Origin: Flavobacteriales bacterium
GTDB lineage: Bacteria > Bacteroidota > Bacteroidia > Flavobacteriales_D > Crocinitomicaceae
Direction of reading: 5' to 3'
Length of the DNA: 64,000 bases
Assembly (NCBI GenBank): GCA_947497485.1
Contig: CANMHB010000002.1
Location: 124,001-188,000 of the forward strand
Shown here: positions 26,274 to 34,313 of the stretch, piece after piece
Position numbering within the stretch: position 1 is the first letter of the stretch
How the letters are laid out: each line of letters starts with the position of its first letter
Program-made: the position numbers and the translations under genes
The notes under the pieces: model-generated
The model's database searches: none
The model's input: the letters and a program-made list of their open reading frames with translations, nothing else
Told to the model about the DNA's origin: nothing

Positions 26274-27671
26274 TTATGGTTTCTTGAAAAGAATTGGGTT
26301 ATTTATCCATTCTTCTATGGCTTTCAATACAATCGGAGAAAATGTTTCCTCTAGTTCGCCATATTCCATTATATCACACTTTTTACAAGTTTGAAACAAG
26401 TGATTCAGGGCTGGAATTAAAATGATTTTAGATTTATTTAAACTTTGACTTTGAACTGAGAATCCTTCTCGAAATCCTTCTTGATTCTTTGTGGGTGGAA
26501 CCTGAATGTCTTCTGCCCCATTAATTACTAAAACTGGGCAATAAATTTTCTTTAGATATTGTTTCGAATCAAAAGCCATAAATTGACGTCCCCAGTCGTT
26601 ATTCAAAAAATTTATGAAACTCGCCGCAAACTCCTCAGCAGTTCCTTCTTTTTTGTATTCTTCAGGAAACAAATCATATTCTTTTTTAATCAATTCTTTG
26701 ACTTTATCAGGAAATTCCTCGCTATTGCATTGAATTAGTAATTTAGTCACATCGTCATAAAGCAGTTTATTTGCTTTCGCATAAGCTTCAGATTTTCCTG
26801 TTTTAAGAGGAATTAAATATTGCTGTTCAACCAAGACATCTCTTCCATTTGTGCCAACTGCAGCCAATTGAATTAAAAAATCAAGCTTTGGATTTCTAGA
26901 TGCTACAATCAATGTGTGCATTCCACCTTCCGAATGACCGGCTAAACCAATCTTATGACCCTTGTAGTTTTTTCTGACATAATTGAAACAAGCTTCAACA
27001 TCGGATGCAAAATCGAGTAAAGACGCATTGGAAAACACGCCAGTGCTTTTCCCTACACCTCGGTCGTCAAACCGAAGGACACCGATTCCTCGATTCGTAA
27101 GGTAATCAGCAATAACCCAAAAAGGTTTATGTCCCATGATTTCGCAATCGCGATTTTGAGGACCAGATCCAGATGCCAAAATAAGAATTGGGAAATTATC
27201 TTTATCCCCAGGTAAAGTTAATGTAGCGCCAATAATGTTTTTCCCATTTTTTATTTCGAGTTCTTTGATTTCATATGAAAATTTTGGTTTAGGTTCTTGG
27301 GGACGATTGACTTTTTTAATTTCTTGATTTTCTCTTTTAAAACTAACTTTCCACGCTAAGCCCGATTGCTTCATCGTTCCATAAATCGAATCACCTTTGG
27401 AGTAATAATTTCCAAAAAAAGAAAGGCTTATACTTTGCCAGGAAAATGACAACGAATCCTTGAAAATAGCACTTTCATCCGCAACTTTTGGTTCAAACCC
27501 TGGGACATCAGGTAGTCCAATTTTCACGATTCCATCGCGTCCAATCCGATCTATATTGAGATCAATACGATTGTTTTTACCAGCTATAACAAAAGAAGTA
27601 TGCCAATCTCCCGTTATTTGACCCAACGAACTGAAACAAATTAAAAGTGAAAGAAAAAAGATCTTATGCAT
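26274..27671 (-). CDS. exported alpha/beta hydrolase (S33/DLH-like)
   Basis: The ORF track starts at 27704, but ATG 27671 gives a clean signal peptide (MHKIFFLSLLICFSSLGQ) and overlaps the mtnA stop by 8 bases, so this start is preferred (465 residues). An N-terminal beta domain (~20-125) precedes an alpha/beta-hydrolase domain. The oxyanion region is LASGSGPQNRD, the nucleophile elbow is GLAGHSEGGMHT, the acid is in NGAEDIQVP and the catalytic His is in ALNHLFQ. The triad is complete, so it is probably an active periplasmic esterase or peptidase. Substrate unknown. Confidence 0.82.
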   Translation of the reverse strand: MHKIFFLSLLICFSSLGQITGDWHTSFVIAGKNNRIDLNIDRIGRDGIVKIGLPDVPGFEPKVADESAIFKDSLSFSWQSISLSFFGNYYSKGDSIYGTMKQSGLAWKVSFKRENQEIKKVNRPQEPKPKFSYEIKELEIKNGKNIIGATLTLPGDKDNFPILILASGSGPQNRDCEIMGHKPFWVIADYLTNRGIGVLRFDDRGVGKSTGVFSNASLLDFASDVEACFNYVRKNYKGHKIGLAGHSEGGMHTLIVASRNPKLDFLIQLAAVGTNGRDVLVEQQYLIPLKTGKSEAYAKANKLLYDDVTKLLIQCNSEEFPDKVKELIKKEYDLFPEEYKKEGTAEEFAASFINFLNNDWGRQFMAFDSKQYLKKIYCPVLVINGAEDIQVPPTKNQEGFREGFSVQSQSLNKSKIILIPALNHLFQTCKKCDIMEYGELEETFSPIVLKAIEEWINNPILFKKP

Positions 27672-28776
27672 ATTCTGGAAATAACGATAAAATTCCTTTC
27701 TCACTTGCTTTACACACTCCTCTTTCTGTAATTAATGCCGTTACCAGTCTCGCTGGAGTTACATCAAATCCATAGTTGCTCGCTTTCGTTGTTTCTGGAC
27801 ATATCAAAACTGAATCTATTTGTCCATCAGAAAGTCTTTTTCCTTGAAAATAACGAACTTCATTTTGATCACGTTCTTCGATTGGTATTTCTTTTAAACC
27901 ATCCCGAATGCTCATATCGAGTGTCGTGGAAGGCAAAGCAACATAGAAAGGTATATTATTATCTTTTGCTGAAAGGGCCTTTAGATAGGTTCCGATTTTG
28001 TTTGCAACATCTCCGTTTCGAGTTGTACGATCGGTACCTACGATGACCATATCAACCATCTTGTGCTGCATCAAATGTCCCCCTGTATTATCTACAATCA
28101 ATGTATGGTCGATACCATGACGTGTTAATTCATAGGCAGTTAGATTCGAGCCTTGATTTCGCGGTCTTGTTTCATCTACCCAAACATGAACCTTAATTCC
28201 TTTTTGATGCGCTTGATAAATTGGAGAGGTAATAGTTCCCCACTCAATACAACCAAGCATGCCTGCGTTGCAGTGTGTTAAAATGTTCACGACTTCTCCT
28301 TTCTTTCTTTTAGAAATTTCCTCAATAATTGGTAATCCATGAACACCTATCATGCGACAGGTTTCGACATCTTCCTCTACAATTTTCCCTGCTTCAGACC
28401 AAGCTGTTTCTAAGAAATCGTCACAATCTTCCAGCGCCTGGTTCATACGATCCAATGCCCAAAAAAGATTAATGGCTGTTGGTCGTGAATTTCTCAAATC
28501 AATAAAAGCGGTGTCGAGAAAAGAGCCATCTAATTGTTTTTCAATCATTTCGCGAACTGCAAGGTATATACCATATGCTGCTGTTGCTCCAATCAAAGGT
28601 GCGCCACGAACCGTCATGTTTTTTATAGCAATTTCAGCATCCTTGTATGTAAGGAGTTTAACTGATTCAAACTGATGGGGTAATTTCCTTTGGTCAATTA
28701 CCTCAACATAGTTATCAGAAGTTTGCCAGATGGTTCTGAATGCGGGTTCCGTTTTATTTTTCATTAAGGTATTCAT
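27664..28776 (-). CDS. mtnA: S-methyl-5-thioribose-1-phosphate isomerase
   Basis: A 370-residue isomerase of the eIF2B-like family that converts MTR-1-P to methylthioribulose-1-P in methionine salvage. Signatures include TVRGAPLIGATAAYG, the catalytic-cysteine segment LTHCNAGMLGCIEWGT and the aspartate segment VGTDRTTRNGDVANKIGTY. Start MNTLMKN or MKNKTEP (one of two nearby ATGs). The other salvage genes are absent from the window, but metK lies 1.1 kb away on the same strand. A relative in the eIF2B family cannot be fully excluded, but motifs fit MtnA well. Confidence 0.93.
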   Translation of the reverse strand: MNTLMKNKTEPAFRTIWQTSDNYVEVIDQRKLPHQFESVKLLTYKDAEIAIKNMTVRGAPLIGATAAYGIYLAVREMIEKQLDGSFLDTAFIDLRNSRPTAINLFWALDRMNQALEDCDDFLETAWSEAGKIVEEDVETCRMIGVHGLPIIEEISKRKKGEVVNILTHCNAGMLGCIEWGTITSPIYQAHQKGIKVHVWVDETRPRNQGSNLTAYELTRHGIDHTLIVDNTGGHLMQHKMVDMVIVGTDRTTRNGDVANKIGTYLKALSAKDNNIPFYVALPSTTLDMSIRDGLKEIPIEERDQNEVRYFQGKRLSDGQIDSVLICPETTKASNYGFDVTPARLVTALITERGVCKASEKGILSLFPEYA

Positions 28777-28800
28777 TTAAAACAATCACTAACTTACAAA

Positions 28801-28834
28801 AGTAAAAAAGGCTGCGAAAGTTCGCAGCCTTTAA
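28801..28834 (-). terminator. intrinsic terminator of the TRL gene cluster
   Basis: A perfect 12-bp stem (AAAGGCTGCGAA / TTCGCAGCCTTT) with a 2-base loop, followed by a T-run when read on the minus strand. It lies just after the stop of the last TRL-like gene. Confidence 0.9.
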
Positions 28835-28852
28835 AAGTCGGTTTGAAAAAAA

Positions 28853-29131
28853 TTATTCTCCTGTTACTACAGTTGTATATGTAGTCGAGAAAACACCACC
28901 CGTCACTTTCCAATCAACGGTTGCAATTTTCTTTAATCCACCGTTTTTAGCAGCCGTTATTGCGCCAAGATCTGTTTGGCCTAACGTAATATTTAAAAAT
29001 ATCTTACGACTTGCTTCGCCCCTTTTGGAGCCGATTTCATGATTTGTTACCATTACTGGTCCTGATACTGAACACGATGCCAAAAAGCCTCCTAGCAATG
29101 CAGCAATCATAATTTTATTTAGATTTTTCAT
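28853..29131 (-). CDS. TRL-like family lipoprotein, copy 3
   Basis: A 92-residue lipoprotein (signal MKNLNKIMIAALLGGFLASC). The mature part matches the TRL-like family (PF13146): VTNHEIGSKRGEASRK, then ITAAKNGGLKKIATVDWKVT and a terminal TTVVTGE. The family is small, exported and of unknown function. It is the last of three tandem copies and is followed by a strong terminator. Confidence 0.85.
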   Translation of the reverse strand: MKNLNKIMIAALLGGFLASCSVSGPVMVTNHEIGSKRGEASRKIFLNITLGQTDLGAITAAKNGGLKKIATVDWKVTGGVFSTTYTTVVTGE

Positions 29132-29146
29132 TTTCTTAGTTTTAAA

Positions 29147-29482
29147 TTATTCTCCTGCAACAATAAATTCTTTTTTCACGAAAAACACATAAGATGTTAC
29201 CTTATAGTCTACGGCGCCAATTTTTGATATACCCGCTTTTTCAGCAGCTTCAACAATACCGAAATTTTTATTTAGCATAAAGCCGTGAAATATTGTTTTT
29301 CCTCCTGTTGGAGCCATCATTGCAGAATTTTGAGTAGCACCACTAAATAAACAAATTGTTGAAGATGTTCCAACCTTATCTCCTAACTCATTATTTGTTA
29401 CAATAAAAGGAGTCGTAACTCCGCATGAATTTAAAGCAAATACAAAACCAATTGCAGATGCTATGTAGGTTAATTTTTTCAT
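29147..29482 (-). CDS. TRL-like family lipoprotein, copy 2
   Basis: The start at 29482 (MKKLTYIASAIGFVFALNSC) is chosen over 29512 because it gives a proper lipoprotein signal and no overlap with the upstream gene. The TRL-like core reads VTNNELGDKVGTSST ... EAAEKAGISKIGAVDYKVTSY with the terminal FIVAGE. An insertion of ~15 residues (SAMMAPTGGKTIFHG) distinguishes it from the other copies. Function unknown. Confidence 0.82.
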   Translation of the reverse strand: MKKLTYIASAIGFVFALNSCGVTTPFIVTNNELGDKVGTSSTICLFSGATQNSAMMAPTGGKTIFHGFMLNKNFGIVEAAEKAGISKIGAVDYKVTSYVFFVKKEFIVAGE

Positions 29483-29504
29483 ATTTCTTATTCTATTTAA
29501 ATAA

Positions 29505-29762
29505 TTATTCACCTGTTACAACTGTTTTTACAAAAGGGATAATGAAATAAGTTGTTCTTACCTCAACTGTTCCAATTTTTGTAATTCCTCCATTTTTACA
29601 GGCCGCTTCCAAACTAATATCCTTATCTACTCCAAAAAGTGCTAGTTTAGCGACACCCTTTTTTGTGCCAACAGGGTTGTCTGTAACCATATAGGTGCTA
29701 GTCACACATGATGTGAAAAAAATGCTGCCTCCCAAGACGGTTAGTAATTTTAATTTTCTCAT
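29505..29762 (-). CDS. TRL-like family lipoprotein, copy 1
   Basis: An 85-residue lipoprotein (MRKLKLLTVLGGSIFFTSC), first of three tandem copies. Core: VTDNPVGTKKGVAKLALFG, then EAACKNGGITKIGTVEVRT and terminal KTVVTGE. A TACCTTTA sequence upstream on the minus strand may be a weak -7 box for the cluster. Confidence 0.82.
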   Translation of the reverse strand: MRKLKLLTVLGGSIFFTSCVTSTYMVTDNPVGTKKGVAKLALFGVDKDISLEAACKNGGITKIGTVEVRTTYFIIPFVKTVVTGE

Positions 29763-29822
29763 ATTTCAATTATTTTTATTTTTCTAAAGGTAATAAAATA
29801 ATACCCTCATTGTTAAAATATC

Positions 29823-29853
29823 AAAAAAAAATCCCGATTCAACGAACCGGGAT
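29823..29853 (-). terminator. intrinsic terminator after metK
   Basis: The stem ATCCCG/CGGGAT, with inner TTC/GAA pairing, is followed on the minus strand by nine T. It lies 25 bases after the metK stop and separates it from the TRL cluster. Confidence 0.88.
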
Positions 29854-29877
29854 CGATATTTAATAATTTGATGATTA

Positions 29878-31134
29878 TTATAGTCCAAAAGCCGCTTTCA
29901 CTTTATCTACATGGTCTAATTTCTCCCAAGTAAATAATTCAACTTCTTTGGTAATTTTAGATCCGTCTGGACCAGTAAATGTTTTTGTTACCACTTCATT
30001 TTTACGACCCATGTGTCCGTAAGCAGCTGTTTCCTGATAAATTGGGTTTCTAAGTTTTAAACGTTGCTCGATAAAATAAGGGCGCATATCGAAAATTTCA
30101 CTCAGTTTATTCGCGATTTCACCATCCGTCAATCCTACTTTTGATGTTCCATAAGTATTTACGTACAAACCACATGGTTTTGCAACACCAATCGCATAGG
30201 AAACCTGCACTAGAATCTCGTCACATAGACCAGCAGCAACAACATTTTTCGCGATATGTCTTGTTGCATAAGCAGCAGAACGATCAACTTTAGAAGGATC
30301 TTTTCCAGAGAAAGCACCTCCTCCGTGTGCACCTTTCCCTCCATATGTATCAACAATGATTTTTCTACCTGTTAAGCCTGTGTCACCATGCGGGCCTCCA
30401 ATCACAAATTTTCCAGTTGGGTTAATGTGATAAGTAATGTTATCATTGAACAGCGCTTGTAATTCAGGCTTTAATTTTGCTTTAACACGTGGAATTACAA
30501 TTTCCACAACATCTTTTTTGATTTTTGCAAGCATATTAGACTCTGTCTCAAAATCATCGTGCTGTGTGGAAACGACAATCGTATCAATTCGCTGAGGGAC
30601 ATTGTCGTCAGAGTATTCGATCGTTACTTGAGATTTAGCGTCAGGACGTAAATATGGAATCAAACTAGACTCGTTGTTGCGAATGTGAGATAACTCCTGT
30701 AGAATTTTATGTGCCAAATCCAACGCAAGCGGCATGTAATTATCGGTTTCTTTCGTTGCATAACCAAACATCATTCCTTGGTCACCAGCACCTTGATCTT
30801 CAGGGTTAGTTCGCTCAACACCTTGATTAATATCAGAAGATTGTTCGTGCAAGGCAGAAAAAATACCACATGAATTTGCATCAAACATATACTCTGATTT
30901 CGTATAACCGATTTTTCTAATCGTATCCCTTGCGATTGATTGCACATCCAAATAGGAAGTTGATTTTACCTCACCAGCTAAAACTACTTGTCCAGTCGTA
31001 ACAAGCGTTTCACATGCTACTTTTGATGTTGGGTCAAAAGCCATGAAATGATCAATCAATGCATCCGAAATCTGATCAGATACTTTGTCAGGGTGCCCTT
31101 CAGAAACAGATTCAGAAGTAAATAAGTATGCCAT
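29878..31134 (-). CDS. metK: S-adenosylmethionine synthetase
   Basis: A 418-residue methionine adenosyltransferase that makes SAM from methionine and ATP. Motifs: [19 protein letters not shown] at the N-terminus, DQGMMFGYA, the P-loop-like [18 protein letters not shown] and [16 protein letters not shown]. The length is typical for Bacteroidetes, with the extended loops. No SAM riboswitch was recognised in the short 5' region. A TAAATTTG box lies upstream at 31155-31162. Confidence 0.98.
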   Translation of the reverse strand: MAYLFTSESVSEGHPDKVSDQISDALIDHFMAFDPTSKVACETLVTTGQVVLAGEVKSTSYLDVQSIARDTIRKIGYTKSEYMFDANSCGIFSALHEQSSDINQGVERTNPEDQGAGDQGMMFGYATKETDNYMPLALDLAHKILQELSHIRNNESSLIPYLRPDAKSQVTIEYSDDNVPQRIDTIVVSTQHDDFETESNMLAKIKKDVVEIVIPRVKAKLKPELQALFNDNITYHINPTGKFVIGGPHGDTGLTGRKIIVDTYGGKGAHGGGAFSGKDPSKVDRSAAYATRHIAKNVVAAGLCDEILVQVSYAIGVAKPCGLYVNTYGTSKVGLTDGEIANKLSEIFDMRPYFIEQRLKLRNPIYQETAAYGHMGRKNEVVTKTFTGPDGSKITKEVELFTWEKLDHVDKVKAAFGL

Positions 31135-31154
31135 TATTATTAATTTTTAGATTG

Positions 31155-31162
31155 CAAATTTA
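31155..31162 (-). promoter_or_regulatory. TAnnTTTG -7 box of metK
   Basis: TAAATTTG on the minus strand, 20 bases before the ATG. A TTTG lies upstream at 31188-31185, slightly farther (22 bases) than the usual 19. Confidence 0.6.
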
Positions 31163-31213
31163 GTAAGAAAGAATGTAAGATTCTCAAATATTTTCTAAGA
31201 CTTTTGCTGAAAC

Positions 31214-32377
31214 TTAATTAAAAAATATTTCATTTTCTTTTACCATTCTTTTTAAGAGTGGATTTGGTCTGTAACGATCTTCTCCGTATTCCAAAAATAG
31301 TCGTTCTAAATCTCCCAAAACGTTCTTTAATCCTAATTGGTCAGCCCATAAAAGCAACCCCTTGGGGTAATTTACCCCTTTGGTCATTGCTAAATCAATA
31401 TCTTCTTTTGAGGCTACATTCATGAACACGGCATCAATTGCCTCATTAATCAACATTACCAAGATGCGATTAAAGATTTGTTTTCCAAGATCTTCATCTT
31501 CTGTTGGGGACGGAATTACTGACCCTTCGGAATAATCATAGTAACCTCTACCACTTTTTCTTCCTAAAAATCCTGCTTCGCGATGTCTTTTCTGAGTGAA
31601 TGATGGTTTAAATCTTGGATCATAATAAAATGCTTGAAAAACAGATTCGGTAACAGCATAGTTAACATCGTTTCCAATGTAATCCATCAAGGTAAATGGC
31701 CCCATTTTAAATCCACCGAAATGCGTCATTGCCCAATCAATTGTTGCGAAATCTGCAATTCCTTCTTCGTAAATGCGCAAGGCTTCTCCATAGAAAGGAC
31801 GTGCAACTCGATTAACGATGAATCCCGGGGTATCTTTACAGACGACTACAGTTTTCCCCCAACTTTTTATTAATTCAACAGACGACTTCAACGTTTCCGA
31901 ACTGGTTTGTACAGCGGGAATGACCTCAACCAAAGGCATAAGTGGCGCAGGATTGAAAAAATGGATCCCAATTACGCGATTTGGCCGTTTTAAAACTGAA
32001 CCAATTGAAGCAATGGACAGCGAAGAAGTATTGCTTGCCAAAATACACGATTCAGAAATCACTTTTTCCATTGACTCAAAAACCTTATGTTTGATTGACA
32101 AATCCTCAACAATTGCCTCAATAATCAAATCACAGTTTGAAAAATCATTTATTTCCGAAGAATATTGAATTCGATTTTCAATGGAAGTTTTTTCATCAGC
32201 ATCAATTTTTTGTTTTTCAATAAGTTTTATAAGGGTTTTTTCCAAATTGATTTTGGCTCGATCGAGTTGGTCAGAATTTAAATCGACCAAAACTACGATG
32301 TGTCCGCTTTGAGCAGCAACTTGTGCTATTCCGGCTCCCATGGTTCCGGCTCCTAATACGCCTATCGTTTCTTTCAT
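31214..32377 (-). CDS. 3-hydroxyacyl-CoA dehydrogenase (PaaH/Hbd-like)
   Basis: A 387-residue NAD-dependent dehydrogenase. The Rossmann motif is GVLGAGTMGAGIAQVAAQSG, followed by NTSSLSIASI, the catalytic His segment IGIHFFNPAPLMPLVEVI, and KDTPGFIVNRV. The second C-terminal domain repeat (from ~290) is present, as in PaaH-type enzymes of phenylacetate or fatty-acid degradation. An enoyl-CoA hydratase/isomerase gene lies upstream in the same direction, separated by a ~100-bp repeat-containing gap, which supports a shared pathway. Confidence 0.88.
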   Translation of the reverse strand: MKETIGVLGAGTMGAGIAQVAAQSGHIVVLVDLNSDQLDRAKINLEKTLIKLIEKQKIDADEKTSIENRIQYSSEINDFSNCDLIIEAIVEDLSIKHKVFESMEKVISESCILASNTSSLSIASIGSVLKRPNRVIGIHFFNPAPLMPLVEVIPAVQTSSETLKSSVELIKSWGKTVVVCKDTPGFIVNRVARPFYGEALRIYEEGIADFATIDWAMTHFGGFKMGPFTLMDYIGNDVNYAVTESVFQAFYYDPRFKPSFTQKRHREAGFLGRKSGRGYYDYSEGSVIPSPTEDEDLGKQIFNRILVMLINEAIDAVFMNVASKEDIDLAMTKGVNYPKGLLLWADQLGLKNVLGDLERLFLEYGEDRYRPNPLLKRMVKENEIFFN

Positions 32378-32383
32378 ACTTTA

Positions 32384-32477
32384 TTAGTTGCGAATGTTCG
32401 AATTGCTAGTTGCGAACCTTTTAATTGCGAGTTACTAAATCTAATTCTGCATTCGCAATTTTTCCGTTCGCAATTCG
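32384..32477. repeat. intergenic repeat, copy 2
   Basis: Contains several TTGCGA/TCGCAA words and the pair GCTAGTTGCGA ... CCGTTCGCAATT found in copy 1 at 10061-10101 (opposite orientation). Inverted words (AATTGCGA and TTCGCAATT) allow hairpin formation. It fills the space between two related metabolic genes. Confidence 0.55.
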
Positions 32478-32480
32478 TTT

Positions 32481-33254
32481 CTATTTCCCTTTAAATATCG
32501 GTGCTCTTTTCTGTAAAAATGCATTTACTCCTTCTGCAAAATCATCTGTTTCACCAGCCTCTGTTTGCAAGCGCTCCTCAACATCAAGTTGATCTTCCAA
32601 CGAATTAAAAAGCCCAAGATTTACCGCTTTTTTTGTTAAACCAAGACCTCGAGTAGGCATCTTCGCTAGATTTTCGGCAAATTTTGTGATTTCTTCTTCA
32701 AAAACTTCATCATCCACTACTTTGTAAATCATGTTCAGTTTTTCTGCTTCTTCAGCAGAAACTTTGTCTCCGGTCATCATGAGAGCTAGCGCTTTTTGCA
32801 TTCCTATCAAACGTGGAAGAAAAAATGTTCCGCCTGAATCTGGAATCAAACCTATTTTTGAAAATGCCTGAATAAAAGATGCTGATTTTTTTGCAATTAC
32901 AATATCACAAGCCAAAGCAATGTTAGCGCCTGCACCCGCAGCAACACCATTTACTCCAGCAATGACTGGTTTTTCCAATTCTCTGATTTTTAATATAATC
33001 GGATTATAATGTTCCCGAACAATTGATTGTAATTCGGGTCCTTCCGGGTCAGTAGCCTCAGCTAAATCTTGTCCGGCACAAAATGCTTTACCTTCACCTT
33101 TAATAAGAACTACTCGAATAGATTCATCAATGGCACATGCATCCAAAACCTCTTGTAATTGAAACGCCATAGATTGATTAAATGAATTGAAAACGGTTGG
33201 TCTATTTAAAGTAATTGTACAGACACCATTTTCAATATTTTGCAAGATTTCCAT
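32481..33254 (-). CDS. enoyl-CoA hydratase/isomerase, PaaG-like
   Basis: A 257-residue crotonase-fold enzyme. The oxyanion-hole segments are KAFCAGQDLAEATDPEG and GVNGVAAGAGANIALACDIV. The acidic position region IGLIPDSGGTFFLPRLIG carries Asp rather than the Glu of classical hydratases, as in PaaG-type isomerases (ring-1,2-epoxyphenylacetyl-CoA isomerase). Together with the PaaH-like neighbour it suggests phenylacetate-type degradation, but no paaABCDE or paaZ is in the window. A general beta-oxidation role remains possible. Confidence 0.85.
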   Translation of the reverse strand: MEILQNIENGVCTITLNRPTVFNSFNQSMAFQLQEVLDACAIDESIRVVLIKGEGKAFCAGQDLAEATDPEGPELQSIVREHYNPIILKIRELEKPVIAGVNGVAAGAGANIALACDIVIAKKSASFIQAFSKIGLIPDSGGTFFLPRLIGMQKALALMMTGDKVSAEEAEKLNMIYKVVDDEVFEEEITKFAENLAKMPTRGLGLTKKAVNLGLFNSLEDQLDVEERLQTEAGETDDFAEGVNAFLQKRAPIFKGK

Positions 33255-33299
33255 AATTCAGATTTGTCTTACAAAAATAGAAAGTGAAATGAATAAAAT

Positions 33300-34310
33300 C
33301 TATTTCTTTGAATAAATCTCAGCCATTTGTTGAACCCGATCGGAAATAGTCTTTCTTAATTCTAATGGATCCAATACCTCTATTTCCCCACCATATCCAA
33401 GTATTATACGAATAAATTCTTCTGAAATAAGAATAAATAGTTCAAATACAGCTTCCTCTTTATTTTCTGAAACTAACTTTTGAGAACTATGAAATGGTTG
33501 TGAGGAAATATATTTTGCTGCAATTTTATTTGCTTTAATTCTGATTTTAAGAGGCTTTCCTTTGTAAGAAGTGATTCCGATTGCATCTTGAAAGTAAGCC
33601 TCTGGATCAAAATCAGGAGGTAGCGTTGAATCTTCTTCGAGAACCATTGGATCTTGAATACGATCAAGTGCATAGGTGATGATGTCGTTTTTCGAATTAT
33701 CAAATGAAATCAAATACCAGCGATTTCGGTATTCTTTTAGAAACAAAGGCGATACTTTTCTTGGTTTTTCAACTCCTTTAATAAAACTAGCGTAAGTGAA
33801 AAACAACTTCTTCTTTGAGCGAATTGCACCCAAAATCAGTGGTAAAAACTCATTTCCTCCAACTGAAATTGCCGACTCAAATTGCACAAAACGATTTATG
33901 TCATCTCCTTGATCACCACCAATTGCTACACGATCAACTATTTTATCAATTGCATTTCCGAATTGCTGAAAGAAAGGAACTTCCCGAAATTGTTGGAGTG
34001 TATTAACGGCAAAACGAATGGAACTCAACTCATCTTCTGAAAGCGGAATATCATTGATGCTGAAATCAGAATCTTCATAGTAATAACCGCCATTTCTTTT
34101 GCTATATTTTATGGGGGCATCATGTTCCATTTTCATGGCAAACATATCCTTTTCGATTGTTGAATCACAAATATTTGACCCCTGTGAACCAAACAATTCA
34201 TCTTCGCATGCTTCCCTTAATTGTTGCTTACTAGGAAATGGCATGTATTTGTTTCGCAACATGCGATCGATAATTCGATAGCGAATCAGGGCATGCTTTA
34301 TATGCGGCAT
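33300..34310 (-). CDS. WYL-domain transcriptional regulator
   Basis: A 336-residue cytoplasmic regulator. An N-terminal winged-helix-like region (RYRIIDRMLRNKYMPFPSKQ and CDSTIEKDMFAMK, ~10-60) precedes a WYL domain at ~145-240 (KKLFFTYASF ... RKVSPLFLKEYRNRWYLISF) and a WCX-like C-terminus (~250-330). WYL domains bind ligands, often nucleic-acid species, and regulate DNA-damage or defence genes in some bacteria. There is no defence cassette beside it. It lies 3 bases after the 472-residue protein gene in the same direction. Confidence 0.87.
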   Translation of the reverse strand: MPHIKHALIRYRIIDRMLRNKYMPFPSKQQLREACEDELFGSQGSNICDSTIEKDMFAMKMEHDAPIKYSKRNGGYYYEDSDFSINDIPLSEDELSSIRFAVNTLQQFREVPFFQQFGNAIDKIVDRVAIGGDQGDDINRFVQFESAISVGGNEFLPLILGAIRSKKKLFFTYASFIKGVEKPRKVSPLFLKEYRNRWYLISFDNSKNDIITYALDRIQDPMVLEEDSTLPPDFDPEAYFQDAIGITSYKGKPLKIRIKANKIAAKYISSQPFHSSQKLVSENKEEAVFELFILISEEFIRIILGYGGEIEVLDPLELRKTISDRVQQMAEIYSKK

Positions 34311-34313
34311 CTT

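Noticed and set aside
31135-31213. SAM riboswitch upstream of metK
   Set aside because: The leader is too short and shows no SAM-type kink-turn or conserved core; only a promoter box is seen.
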